Notes under the pieces: model-generated | What the model was told of the DNA's origin: nothing | What the model saw: only the letters and a program-made list of their open reading frames with translations | The model's database searches: none | Assembly: GCF_030160295.1 (NCBI RefSeq) | Contig: NZ_BSOB01000001.1 | Coordinates: 1 to 64,000 of the forward strand | DNA length: 64,000 bases | Direction of reading: 5' to 3' | DNA from: Dyella acidisoli | GTDB lineage: Bacteria > Pseudomonadota > Gammaproteobacteria > Xanthomonadales > Rhodanobacteraceae | Made by a program: the position numbers and the translations under genes | Shown: positions 52,852 to 61,870 of the stretch, in pieces | How positions within the stretch are numbered: the first letter of the stretch is position 1 | Layout: each line of letters begins with the position of its first letter

Positions 52852-52926
52852 GTGACAGGGAAGCAGATCTTTGTCTTCCTGATCAGCGGTGCGTATTGTC
52901 CCGCCGCATTGCAGCTTCCCTGTCAC
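52852..52926. terminator. long inverted repeat after the phospholipase gene
   Basis: Perfect 13-bp arms GTGACAGGGAAGC and GCTTCCCTGTCAC separated by 49 nt, 9 bp beyond the minus-strand stop of the phospholipase gene. It may end that transcript or protect its 3' end. The rest of 52567-52934 shows no gene. Confidence 0.4.
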
Positions 52927-52934
52927 CACCTCAT

Positions 52935-55034
52935 TTAACCAGTCACCGAGGTGCTTCCCGTTTCTAGATGCCCGGTGTAACGACGAATCCAGCTTGAGTC
53001 GCCGCTGATGGTGACGGTGAAGTCGTACCAGCCGTTTGTTTTCGCGGCAGCGGAAAAGTAGGTATTGACCGTGGCACCTGCAGCGACGTTGTACGTCCAG
53101 GGGCCATCTGTCGTGTAGTTGTTGGTAGTGACGGTAAAGGTGACCGACCCGCTGCTGTTGTTGGTGAGTGCGAAATAGATCGCCAACTGGCCGGATGCAG
53201 GATCGTTGGCATACGACGAAGTGACGCTGCAATCCTTGCCCGAGTTATTGAGATTGCCTGCAAACCGACGCAAAAAGCGATTCGGGCCGATCGTGGTCAA
53301 ATCGTAGCTGCCACTGCCGTAACCAGTGCCGACGTTGAAGTAATCGCTGACCGATCCATCGATGCCGTTGCTATAGGGCGCAACCGTGTATTGCCACGGA
53401 CCACCGCTGCGGTGGGCATTGGCGTAAATCGCCAGCGGCACCGCGCGTGTTGCAACGGCACCGACATTGAGCATCTGTATCCAGATCAGGATCTGGCCAT
53501 TCGCGCCGTACTGGATGGAGGAAATATTGGCATCCGGCTGGTAGGGAAGGGCGCGTGCTGTACGCGTGCCTGGCTCCTGCGACGGAAGGCTATTAGGCGC
53601 ATTGCTGTCGGTAGGATTCGGCAGCGGATCACAAGTGCTGGTGCGATTGATGACGGTGTTGGTCGCAGGCAGATTGCCAGGCAGGCCCAAAACGGGATTG
53701 GCGAAATCAAATGCATCCGTAAGGTCGCCGCTGACCTGGCGCCGCCATGCGCTGATGGATGAGCAGATGGCGGGCGTTCCAAGTGCGCTCGTCCATGTTT
53801 CCAGGAGGCGGATCACCGAAGTGTGATCGTAGATCTGCGAATCCACTACACCGCCACGGGTCCATGGCGAGCAGATGACCATCGGTACGCGAAAACCCAT
53901 GCCGATCGGTTGCGTCTGGCCACTCACACTGATGAACTCTCCGGCCGTTCCGCTCGGCGGAACAGGCGGCGGAACGTGATCGAAAAATCCATCGTTCTCG
54001 TCGTAGTTGAGGATAAGCACGGTGGAATTGAACGTATCCGTGTTCGCTGCCAATGCCTGCAACACGAGATTGATGAAATGCGCGCCGTTGTCCGGTGGCG
54101 CGTCGGGATGCTCGGAATAGTCCTGGCTGGCCACGATCCAGCTCACTTGCGGCAGCGTGCCGTTGAGCACATCGTTCTGAATCGCCAAAGCGATGTCGTT
54201 CGGCGTGGAACCGGTGGTGCTCGGGACCGACGCCATGCCTTGCTGATACAGCGGGCTGGAATTGGGCGCATTCGCGAATTGGCTGAAATAAGCCAGGGCG
54301 TTGTCGCCGAAATTGTCGGAAGCGTTCTGATACACCTTCCAGCTTACGCCGGCAGCCTGCAGCTCTTCGGCATAGGTTTCCCAGGTGAGCCCGGATTCGG
54401 AGCCGCCGTTGTAAGCCGGACCACCGTTGCTCCCCGACGGATCGATCATGCCGCCCCACAGATAGGTGCGATTAGGGCCGGTAGCGCTGAGAATGGAACA
54501 GAAATAGTGATCGCAAACGGTGTACGCATCGGCGAGTGCGTAATGGAACGGAATGTCCTGACGCGTGAGGTAGCCGAGCGTGCGCACCGTGCCCTTGGCC
54601 AACACCCACGAGTCCATCTTGCCGTTGTTCCATGCCGAATGCTGGGTCAACCACGAATGATCGAGGCTGCCATCGCATTGCGTGACGACTTCGCCGCTTT
54701 GTCCGAAGACCGGTGAGGTCGTGTTGAAAGCCCACGGATATTGGCGTGACAAACCGTTGGGCTGATCGAACACCGAGTAGCCACCAGAAAGCGTGATGCC
54801 GGCCTTGTCGGAAAAGCCGCGCACGCCTTGCAGTGTTCCGAAATAATGATCGAAGCTGCGATTCTCCTGCATGAGAATCACAACGTGCTTGATGTCGGTG
54901 ATTGTGCCGGTGCTTTCGGTGGTAGTAGCGGCTCGCGCCGGCCTGATCGTTCCGCCTAATGTGTATCCGGTAACGCCAACAACTGCAGCTTTGATCGACA
55001 ACGCAAGAAACTTACGGCGATTCATCTCGATCAT
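52935..55034 (-). CDS. phosphocholine-specific phospholipase C (Tat-exported)
   Basis: 699 aa. The N-terminus NRRKFLALSIKAAVVGVTG carries a twin-arginine signal, so it is exported folded. The phosphoesterase domain has IKHVVILMQENRSFDHYFGTLQGVRGF, the standard start, then DHYFCSILSATGPNR and NYDENDGFFDHVPPP, which contains metal-binding Asp/His residues. The C-terminal third holds two bacterial-PLC beta domains (YANAHRSGGPWQYTVAPYSNG and TTNNYTTDGPWTYNVAAG). It should hydrolyse phosphatidylcholine or sphingomyelin and release phosphocholine. The ATG at 55034 follows GAGG by 5 nt. Confidence 0.92.
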   Translation of the reverse strand: MIEMNRRKFLALSIKAAVVGVTGYTLGGTIRPARAATTTESTGTITDIKHVVILMQENRSFDHYFGTLQGVRGFSDKAGITLSGGYSVFDQPNGLSRQYPWAFNTTSPVFGQSGEVVTQCDGSLDHSWLTQHSAWNNGKMDSWVLAKGTVRTLGYLTRQDIPFHYALADAYTVCDHYFCSILSATGPNRTYLWGGMIDPSGSNGGPAYNGGSESGLTWETYAEELQAAGVSWKVYQNASDNFGDNALAYFSQFANAPNSSPLYQQGMASVPSTTGSTPNDIALAIQNDVLNGTLPQVSWIVASQDYSEHPDAPPDNGAHFINLVLQALAANTDTFNSTVLILNYDENDGFFDHVPPPVPPSGTAGEFISVSGQTQPIGMGFRVPMVICSPWTRGGVVDSQIYDHTSVIRLLETWTSALGTPAICSSISAWRRQVSGDLTDAFDFANPVLGLPGNLPATNTVINRTSTCDPLPNPTDSNAPNSLPSQEPGTRTARALPYQPDANISSIQYGANGQILIWIQMLNVGAVATRAVPLAIYANAHRSGGPWQYTVAPYSNGIDGSVSDYFNVGTGYGSGSYDLTTIGPNRFLRRFAGNLNNSGKDCSVTSSYANDPASGQLAIYFALTNNSSGSVTFTVTTNNYTTDGPWTYNVAAGATVNTYFSAAAKTNGWYDFTVTISGDSSWIRRYTGHLETGSTSVTG

Positions 55035-55183
55035 GGGAGCCTCACGCCTAGTTGGGTTGTTCGATCAACGATAGGTGCTCCGTATGCCGGTTTTGTGACG
55101 TGGATATTGCGCGTGCAATCTTGTGTTCTTCACGGTTTTTGCACACATGATGTGGGTGGAAAGGCATTGTTCAATGCGACTGC

Positions 55184-55330
55184 TTCGTCTCCCCGGCGGA
55201 GGCCGGGGCCGAGTGACTCTGACGATCTTCAAGTCGCTGGGTGATTCTCCTCACTCACCCTTTCGGGGCCGTCCTTCAGGCGTTCTCCGCGCTTCGCGCT
55301 ACGTCTGGCTTTCGCCGAGACGACGAACTA
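55184..55330. repeat. BIME-like element, copy 3 with longer spacer
   Basis: CCCCGGCGGAGGCCGGGG at the left and GCTTTCGCCGAGACGACG at the right, about 145 bp apart, are degenerate members of the 85-bp element. The spacer has CTCACCCTTTCGGGGCCG and CGCGCTTCGCGCTACG extra units. Together with plain sequence it fills 55035-55567, where no gene was found. Confidence 0.6.
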
Positions 55331-55567
55331 TCAGGCATTACTTCGCTACTCGCTATTGCGGGAAAGATCATTCTCTTCGTGTTGAATAGGTTTGAGTAAC
55401 TCCAATACCTGCTCACCGGCTGCCAAGGGTGGTGCGTCGTTCTGAGTGCGACTTAGAACTGCGCTCCAGGCGCCGATCGTCTGAATGAACAGCACCGCGG
55501 GGCATTTTCACCCATTGCCTGGCCACACTATGCTGGGCGCAAGTACATGGGATGCGGGGCTTTATTC

Positions 55568-56134
55568 ATGGCCATGAAGTTCAACCCGGTTTCCATCGAA
55601 GAACTGAGCAATGCATGCATGCCGGATAAGGCACTGCCTGGTATTTACTACCGGCAGGGAAAGGATATCGTGCTTGTCGCCTTGAACGTGGCAGAGCAAC
55701 AAGACGGACTAAGCCCCATCTACCTCTGTTTTTCAGGTGAGCACGTCGAACATCGAAGGAGCATCCCGAACACGCTGTTGATTCCGCTAAACCAGTTGGA
55801 GCCGCGTTTTCATATTGAAGGATCAGCCGAACAAGTAAAGTTCACAGCGGGGGTTGCCATTGATTATTACCAGCAGCCGGCCTTGGTGCTCGTCGATGAT
55901 CAACCTCACATCCTGTTGAAAGACTTTCCGGATGAACCCCATGGAGATCCCAGGTTCCACAAATATCGTCTCATGCTGAATCTGACGACTCGTCAGGTGG
56001 TCCGTTTGTCGCCTGGAAAAACGCTTGTCGTTTTCGACCATGTGGTGATGTCGGGTTATCTACTGCGCCACGATAAGGAAGAGTCGGAAAAGATGGCGGT
56101 GTTGAAACTGCGTCCCGATGATCGAGGGCATTGA
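55568..56134 (+). CDS. hypothetical protein, 188 aa
   Basis: A soluble protein with no signal peptide. Segments such as MPDKALPGIYYRQGKDIVLVAL, SPIYLCFSGEHVEHRRSIPN and HKYRLMLNLTTRQVVRLSPG suggest beta-sheet folding. I do not recognise the family. ATG at 55568 behind a GGGG stretch; ATGs at 55547 and 55574 are alternatives. Confidence 0.6.
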   Translation: MAMKFNPVSIEELSNACMPDKALPGIYYRQGKDIVLVALNVAEQQDGLSPIYLCFSGEHVEHRRSIPNTLLIPLNQLEPRFHIEGSAEQVKFTAGVAIDYYQQPALVLVDDQPHILLKDFPDEPHGDPRFHKYRLMLNLTTRQVVRLSPGKTLVVFDHVVMSGYLLRHDKEESEKMAVLKLRPDDRGH

Positions 56135-56236
56135 CTGCTGCCTCGCCCGTTAATGATGCGCTGACTAAATCGTCGTCCTGGCATTCAGTGCGGTCCGGGG
56201 AAAATTTCTGTCCGTCTTGCGCTAATGGCTGAAACT

Positions 56237-56323
56237 CTCGTCATCCCAGCGAAAGCTGGGATCCAGCGACTTGCAAAGCGTTAAAGGCACTGGATCCCAG
56301 CTTTCGCTGGAATGACGAATCGG
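56237..56323. repeat. BIME-like paired REP element, copy 4
   Basis: CATCCCAGCGAAAGCTGGGATCC and GGATCCCAGCTTTCGCTGGAATG face each other over about 40 bp, with CGTC and GACGAATCGG ends as in copy 2. The rest of 56135-56453 holds no gene that I can see. Confidence 0.8.
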
Positions 56324-56453
56324 TAGCGTTGAGTTCTCTGGAAAAATTTCGGCGTCACAGAGCAGCTAACGCGTGTTCTTGAAACGCTTTATTTTTCTGG
56401 AACAGCACTGAGTATGCGCTGGGACGACGAGTCTGCAATAGATCAGAGCATCA

Positions 56454-57455
56454 CTAGAGGCCGAGGCACTCTTTCGTTGAAGACTTATCCGTTTTTCTCA
56501 AGGATGTAATGGATCGTCGAAGTTCCGCGAGCGGTGCACGATCGTCAAAGCGAATGGTGCCTTCCTCCTCCGATATGCCCAGTTGCCGGAGCATGCCATC
56601 AAGATCAATGGCGACGGATCGATCTTTGAGTTTGTCGTAAAGCGTGGTGAGGGCATTGCTTTTCACGGCGGCATCGCCTGCTTGTGCGACCTGTGCAACG
56701 CTCCATAATGCTGTATTGCCTCCGCTTGTGCGGTTGATAGCGCGCAATGCATCTTGTAAGCGATATTCGCCGTTGCTGTGCTTGTAGATGTCGATTTCGG
56801 CGAGGAGCCAGTACATGGCGCCGCCCCAGTATGTTCTCCCCCAGGTGTGCGTATGATCGAGCCCTTCGTCGCCGCTTTTAGGTTGTCCTTTGGGCATGTC
56901 GTCAACCGCCCATCGCCAGACTTCCTGCGGAGTGATCTGTCCCAACTGTGCACGGGCAATGGGTTCAACGTAGGTGGCATTGCCTTCCATAAACCATTCG
57001 CTGCTCATGGGTACGCGCGGAAGTGCCAGATGCGTCATTTCGTGCACCATTACCCAGTCTTCTCGTAGTGCGTTATCGGTTACGTCACGTCCTACGGTGA
57101 AGCGCGTTACAGAACTCGGATAGCCCCAGGTTGTAGCAGGGCCGATGCGGTTGCCTTCGCCAGGCGTAATGAGCAAGGCCCAATGATCGACGGGAAAGCG
57201 ACCAAAGTATGCGGAGACGGCTGATGCACTTCGCCGGACCCAGGTCTCGATGCGGCGTTTATCAAGTGGCCGGGAGTCGCCGTCAATAGCGATGTCGATG
57301 TTTCCGCCGCACATCGAAAGTCGCAGATCGGGCGACTTTTTCACCCTGGCGTAAATGTCCTCAGGATCGTCGTACGCCTGCGCGAATGCCAGCCTGGGTA
57401 GCTGCGTTGCAACCACCAAGCTTCCGATCATCTGCACAAAGTGTCGACGATTCAT
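56454..57455 (-). CDS. exported HExxH zinc metallopeptidase-like protein
   Basis: 333 aa. The N-terminus NRRHFVQMIGSLVVATQLPRLAFA contains an RR motif, so it is a Tat or Sec signal. HEMTH at 138-142 and Glu157 in SEWFMEGNATYVEP form a gluzincin-type zinc site. The rest is mostly helical (VWRWAVDDMPKGQ, YWGGAMYWLLAEIDIY). This looks like a peptidase of the M1/M61-like type, but the subfamily is not clear. It is followed 30 bp later (upstream on the chromosome) by the hydrolase at 57485, transcribed in the same direction. Confidence 0.72.
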   Translation of the reverse strand: MNRRHFVQMIGSLVVATQLPRLAFAQAYDDPEDIYARVKKSPDLRLSMCGGNIDIAIDGDSRPLDKRRIETWVRRSASAVSAYFGRFPVDHWALLITPGEGNRIGPATTWGYPSSVTRFTVGRDVTDNALREDWVMVHEMTHLALPRVPMSSEWFMEGNATYVEPIARAQLGQITPQEVWRWAVDDMPKGQPKSGDEGLDHTHTWGRTYWGGAMYWLLAEIDIYKHSNGEYRLQDALRAINRTSGGNTALWSVAQVAQAGDAAVKSNALTTLYDKLKDRSVAIDLDGMLRQLGISEEEGTIRFDDRAPLAELRRSITSLRKTDKSSTKECLGL

Positions 57456-57484
57456 ACGCGTTAGGGTGGTGATTTGCTACTGCA

Positions 57485-58261
57485 CTAGAAATGGAGCTGA
57501 CCAAGAAATCCCAGGATCGCCTTCCAATTGTCTTCGGCGCCTTGAGGATCACGGCTGGCGATCAGTGTGGAGGATCCGTGAACGCCGGCGGTTGGAACGT
57601 ACTGAACCTTAAGTTTTGTCGGTGAGGCTGCCAGGATGGCTCTAGCCGCATCGATCTCGCTAGCGTCCTTGGAGGAGGTGACAAAGAATGGAACGGTTAC
57701 CTTCGCCGCAGCAGAGCGGATCATGGAAGGAGATTCGTCGAAATATTCACCGGGTGAAAAGACGGCAATGGCGCTGATTTCGTTCACATGCTCCGAGGCA
57801 ACCACCACTGTCAACGACGCGGAATAACTGCTGCCCCAAAGGATAATCGGAAGTTTCTGTTTTTTGGCAAACGACAACGCCGCTTCGAGATCGGGCTTGG
57901 CATCAAGATAGTTGGCGGAATGACCTAGTGCTTGAACGGTTTGATTGGGGCCAAAGAGTTCGCCGCCCGACCGTTGATCGATGGCTAGTGCGCTGTATCC
58001 GGCCGCTGCGAGTCTTGGGGCTATAGTCTTGTATTCATCCTTGCTGGAACCCGCTTGATGAAATAACAGAATCAAGGCGCGTGGCGATGCAGCGCGATAG
58101 TACTTGCCATAGATCACCACGCCGTCGCTGGCTTTAAAGGTGATATCTGAAGTCGCTACGGCCGGTGTCGAAGGCATGGTAGCGGCCGCTGCTGGCATGA
58201 ATGCTGCTGTGCCGCTTAGGGTGATTAGCGTCGACATGGCAAGAGAAAGTGCTGAGCGCAT
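57485..58261 (-). CDS. exported alpha/beta hydrolase (dienelactone-hydrolase-like)
   Basis: 258 aa with a signal peptide (LAMSTLITLSGTAAFMPAAAA). The nucleophile elbow is GSSYSAS. The catalytic Asp is probably in SSKDASEIDAAR and the His in TAGVHGSSTL, an arrangement close to dienelactone hydrolases. IYGKYYRAASPRALILLFHQAGSS is the family oxyanion segment. Substrate unknown. Same strand as, and just upstream of, the zinc protein at 56454. Confidence 0.8.
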   Translation of the reverse strand: MRSALSLAMSTLITLSGTAAFMPAAAATMPSTPAVATSDITFKASDGVVIYGKYYRAASPRALILLFHQAGSSKDEYKTIAPRLAAAGYSALAIDQRSGGELFGPNQTVQALGHSANYLDAKPDLEAALSFAKKQKLPIILWGSSYSASLTVVVASEHVNEISAIAVFSPGEYFDESPSMIRSAAAKVTVPFFVTSSKDASEIDAARAILAASPTKLKVQYVPTAGVHGSSTLIASRDPQGAEDNWKAILGFLGQLHF

Positions 58262-58480
58262 TTGAAATCCTTTAGGGTTCTGTGACTCTGCCGGAAACTA
58301 GTTTCTCGCTCCTACAGGAGCACATCCTTAATTGTTTCGTCTGTCCAGCGGGAAACGTTACACCAGGATGTTCCGCCCATCACATGCCACATGTAACGCC
58401 CAGCCTTGCTCAAGCGAACTTAGGGGAAATGATCGAGATACGCGGTCTCGATAGCGATTTCCACAATCCGTGAGCGGGAT

Positions 58481-59224
58481 ATGATGCGCGCAATAGCATA
58501 CGCTGGTGTGATGTTGAGTCTGGCCCTGGCCGCGAAGGTATACGCAAGCGATGTGCCAACCCCAGGCCAAACGCTTACCTCGAAGCTCGTGGTGGTTGAA
58601 CTCTTTCAAAGCCAAGGTTGTTCTTCGTGCCCGCCAGCAGAAGAAAACCTCAACGCACTTGCGGATGACCGGGCGGTACTCGCCTTATCGTTTGGCGTAA
58701 CGTACTGGGACGGTTTGGGCTGGAAGGACACCTTTGCGACCGATGCCTATACAGCAAGGCAATGGCGCTACGCGCACTATCGCCACCGAGACACGGTTTG
58801 GACGCCACAGGTTTACGTTAACGGCCATACGGATCTCGTAGGTACAAACCGTGCGCAGTTGAACGAAGTCATTCACCAAGCTCAAAGTAATGGGCCAACT
58901 ATCGCGTGGCCATCGGTTGACCGTGTGCACATCAAGGCGGCATCAGGTCGCACTGAGGCGAGTGACGTATGGCTGGTGCGCTATGACCCGCGAACCCTTC
59001 ACGTTCCTATTGGTGCAGGTGAAAACAGTGGACGCACGCTTGACCAGTGCAACGTCGTACGCGAGCTGATTCGCTTGGGAAAATGGAAGGGTGACGATGA
59101 GGCATTCACATTGCCCGCGTCATCACTGCCGGGACTTGAAACTGCCGTGCTTGTTCAAGTGCAAGAGGGCGGCGACATACTGAGCGCGTCCGTACAAGAT
59201 GCTCGCGGTTCAAATAAACCGTAA
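58481..59224 (+). CDS. DUF1223 thioredoxin-like exported protein
   Basis: 247 aa with a signal peptide (AYAGVMLSLALAAKVYA). VVELFQSQGCSSCPPAEENLNALA carries the CxxC of the DUF1223 thioredoxin-like fold. VTYWDGLGWKDTFATDAYTARQ and TPQVYVNGHTDLVG are the family motifs. Its redox partner is unknown. It is divergent from the hydrolase gene across 219 bp. Confidence 0.88.
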   Translation: MMRAIAYAGVMLSLALAAKVYASDVPTPGQTLTSKLVVVELFQSQGCSSCPPAEENLNALADDRAVLALSFGVTYWDGLGWKDTFATDAYTARQWRYAHYRHRDTVWTPQVYVNGHTDLVGTNRAQLNEVIHQAQSNGPTIAWPSVDRVHIKAASGRTEASDVWLVRYDPRTLHVPIGAGENSGRTLDQCNVVRELIRLGKWKGDDEAFTLPASSLPGLETAVLVQVQEGGDILSASVQDARGSNKP

Positions 59225-59375
59225 TCGCTAGCATTGGACGAAGGTCAAAAAAAGAAAAACTGCGCTTTCTTTCCCCAGCTCAGAATATAGCGGACGTGGG
59301 GACTTGCCGAAAGCCCCTGGTCATGCTGCAGCATCGCCAACCGTTGTGAGAACTGACGGAAGCGGGAGTATGGCG

Positions 59376-60839
59376 ATGATCGAGCATGATGTGCTGATTG
59401 TTGGAGGAGGGCCGACTGGGCTGATGTTGGCAGGCGAACTGGCGTTGGCGCGGATCGACGTTGCTGTTGTCGAGCGACGCGTCAACCAGGATGTCGCCGG
59501 CTTGCGTGCACGCGGTCTGCATTCGCGCACAATCGAAGTGCTCGATCAGCGCGGAATTGCCGACCGGTTTCTCTCGCAGGGACAGTCGCTTCAGGTCGTG
59601 CATTTCCACATTCCGCTGAATATCAGCGACTTTCCTACGCGTCATAACTACGTGCTCGCGCTGTCGCAGAAGCACTTCGAGCGCATTCTGGCCCACTGGG
59701 TAGACGAGCTGGCGGTACCGATCTATCGCGAACGTGAAGTGACAGGTTTCGTGCAGGACGACACGGGCGTCGATATTGAGCTGTCCGACGGCAACTCGCT
59801 ACGAGCAAAATATCTCGTCGGCTGCGATGGAGGACGTAGCTTGATCCGTAAAACAGCCGGCATCGAGTTTCCCGGCTTGGATCCGACGACGAGCTGGTTG
59901 ATTGCCGAAGCCGAGATGTCCGAAGAGCCGGAATGGGGCTTCCGCCACGACGCTGTGGGTACCCATGCGATCGGCAAGTCGGAGGATGCGAAGCGAGTAT
60001 GCGTGGTGCTAACCGAGCAGCAGATAGAGGCCGCCAGCGAACCCACCTTGCTCGATGTCAGTGAAGCACTCATCGCCGTCTATGGGACCGACTATGGCAT
60101 CCACAGCGCAACGTGTATATCCAGGTTCACCGATATGACTCGTCAAGCCGCGACCTACCGCGAAGGACGGGTCTTGCTGGCCGGCGACGCTGCACATGTG
60201 CATCCTCCTTTAGGAGGTCAGGGCCTCAATGTCGGTGTGCAGGATGCGGTGAATCTGGGATGGAAGCTGGCTCAAGTGGTTAACCGAACGTCGCCCCAAA
60301 GCCTCTTAGATACCTACCACGCCGAACGCCATCCGGTCGCTGCTCGCGTGCTGCGCAACACGATGGCGCACGTCGCGCTTCGCCGCCCCGACGACCGCAC
60401 CAAAGTGCTGGGCGGCTATTTTTCTGAACTTCTCAGCATGGACGAGCCCCGCAAACGAATGGCTGCGGAGATGTCTGGCCTGGACATTCATTACAACCTA
60501 GGTGCGGGACATCCGTTGTTAGGACGCCGCATGCCCGACCTCGACTTGATCACGACCAACGGCCCATTGCGCGTCTTCGCACTTCTTCACAATGCAAGAC
60601 CAGTGTTAATCAACTTCGCAGAGCCTGGCGATTTCGATATCACTCCATGGGCAGATCGAGTTCAGTTGATCGACGCCAAATACATAGGTACATGGGAGCT
60701 TCCCGCCCTAGGTGTGGTGGCTGCTCCGGTCGCCGTGCTGATTCGTCCCGACGGACATGTGGCCTGGGTGGGGGACGCCAGCAAGGGAGGGCTCACTGAC
60801 GCGCTAACCACTTGGTTTGGGGTGCCTGCTGTGGCATAG
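59376..60839 (+). CDS. FAD-dependent aromatic-type monooxygenase
   Basis: 487 aa. The Rossmann GGGPTGLMLAGELALA for FAD, the DG motif LVGCDGGRSLIRK and the GD motif LLAGDAAHVHPPLGGQGLN are all intact. The C-terminal part (from about 400) is the thioredoxin-like domain found in large aromatic hydroxylases (LINFAEPGDFDITPW). The resemblance is to Rox/PheA-type hydroxylases of phenols and some antibiotics. The substrate is unknown. The ATG at 59376 lies 7 nt behind GGGAG; an ATG at 59370 is too close. Confidence 0.85.
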   Translation: MIEHDVLIVGGGPTGLMLAGELALARIDVAVVERRVNQDVAGLRARGLHSRTIEVLDQRGIADRFLSQGQSLQVVHFHIPLNISDFPTRHNYVLALSQKHFERILAHWVDELAVPIYREREVTGFVQDDTGVDIELSDGNSLRAKYLVGCDGGRSLIRKTAGIEFPGLDPTTSWLIAEAEMSEEPEWGFRHDAVGTHAIGKSEDAKRVCVVLTEQQIEAASEPTLLDVSEALIAVYGTDYGIHSATCISRFTDMTRQAATYREGRVLLAGDAAHVHPPLGGQGLNVGVQDAVNLGWKLAQVVNRTSPQSLLDTYHAERHPVAARVLRNTMAHVALRRPDDRTKVLGGYFSELLSMDEPRKRMAAEMSGLDIHYNLGAGHPLLGRRMPDLDLITTNGPLRVFALLHNARPVLINFAEPGDFDITPWADRVQLIDAKYIGTWELPALGVVAAPVAVLIRPDGHVAWVGDASKGGLTDALTTWFGVPAVA

Positions 60840-60862
60840 CGTGAGCGTCGTGTGACAGAAAA

Positions 60863-60903
60863 TTGATCTAGATCAATTTCTGGCTTCGATGCTGAACTAC
60901 ATT
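60863..60903 (+). promoter_or_regulatory. FNR/Anr box with a downstream -10 element
   Basis: TTGATCTAGATCAA at 60863-60876 is a perfect FNR-family consensus (TTGAT-N4-ATCAA), inside a 20-nt palindrome at 60860-60879. A -10-like TACATT at 60898-60903 would put the box centre about 41 bp before the transcription start, the class II activation distance. The first gene begins at 61115. This supports oxygen control of the cytochrome and oxidase genes. Confidence 0.72.
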
Positions 60904-61114
60904 GTCACGGGGGCTGCCGCGGGTAAGGCAAAAGCTGTAGCTGGGAAGTGAACGGTCGCGTTTTTCCCTACTCGGTTTAGATGGCCGTCTTTAGTCCTAT
61001 CTGCCTAGGATCAATCGCCTTGCGACACCATCCTGATGTTCGTATATTGCGCTACGGACGATTTCGCTATTGGCGTTGGCCTGATCCATTCACCATAGGC
61101 GTGGAGTTGCTTCC

Positions 61115-61870
61115 ATGAGGAAGGTCGACTGTCGTAGCAGCGATTTTCTTGGGACGTTCTGCAACGTCGCCCTATCCATGGTGATCGTTGTGTTTTTCGC
61201 GATGACCGGCCGGCTGCATGCGCAGACCCAGAACTCGGTAACGGCATCCGACTCGACTGCAACACGTGTCATGGCATGTACCGCTTGCCATGGTGAGCGC
61301 GGGCAAGGTAGCAGGGACGATTACTTTCCTCGGCTCGCCGGCAAGCCAACTGGATATTTGTATAACCAACTGGTCGCCTTTCGGGATGGCCAGCGCAAAT
61401 ACCCTCCGATGAATTATTTGCTCGCCTATTTGCCGGATAGCTATTTGCGGGAAATGGCCGACTACTTTGCGGCTCAACAAACGCCCTTTCCGCCGTTGCC
61501 GAAACCCGACGTCGGGCCGCAAGTGCTGGCTTTAGGGGAGCGGTTAGTCTTGAAGGGCGACGATGCACGGCATGTTCCGGCATGCATCGCTTGCCATGGC
61601 GCCTCGTTGACCGGCATGTCGCCTGACATCCCTGGCTTGCTCGGTTTGCACAGCAAATACATCAGTGCCCAGCTTGGGGCAACGCGTTTTGGGACACGGG
61701 TTCCCATCAAGCCCAACTGCATGCAGCAGCTGACCACCCGACTGTCAGAAGAAGATATCACCGCAGTCTCCGCATATTTATCGTCGCTCCCTGCGCCTGC
61801 AAACCCCGCTCCAGCCCCTGCTGGTTCGCTGAAATTGGCGCTCACCTGCGAAGGCTTGGAGACGAAATGA
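61115..61870 (+). CDS. diheme c-type cytochrome
   Basis: 251 aa. A signal anchor (MVIVVFFAMTGRLHA) precedes two CxxCH sites, CTACH and CIACH, each with a downstream Met candidate (PPMNY, KPNCMQQ). Two tandem cytochrome c domains of the c4-like kind. GGAG precedes the ATG by 8 nt. It likely donates electrons to the oxidase encoded downstream. It overlaps the next cytochrome gene by 4 bp. Confidence 0.88.
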   Translation: MRKVDCRSSDFLGTFCNVALSMVIVVFFAMTGRLHAQTQNSVTASDSTATRVMACTACHGERGQGSRDDYFPRLAGKPTGYLYNQLVAFRDGQRKYPPMNYLLAYLPDSYLREMADYFAAQQTPFPPLPKPDVGPQVLALGERLVLKGDDARHVPACIACHGASLTGMSPDIPGLLGLHSKYISAQLGATRFGTRVPIKPNCMQQLTTRLSEEDITAVSAYLSSLPAPANPAPAPAGSLKLALTCEGLETK

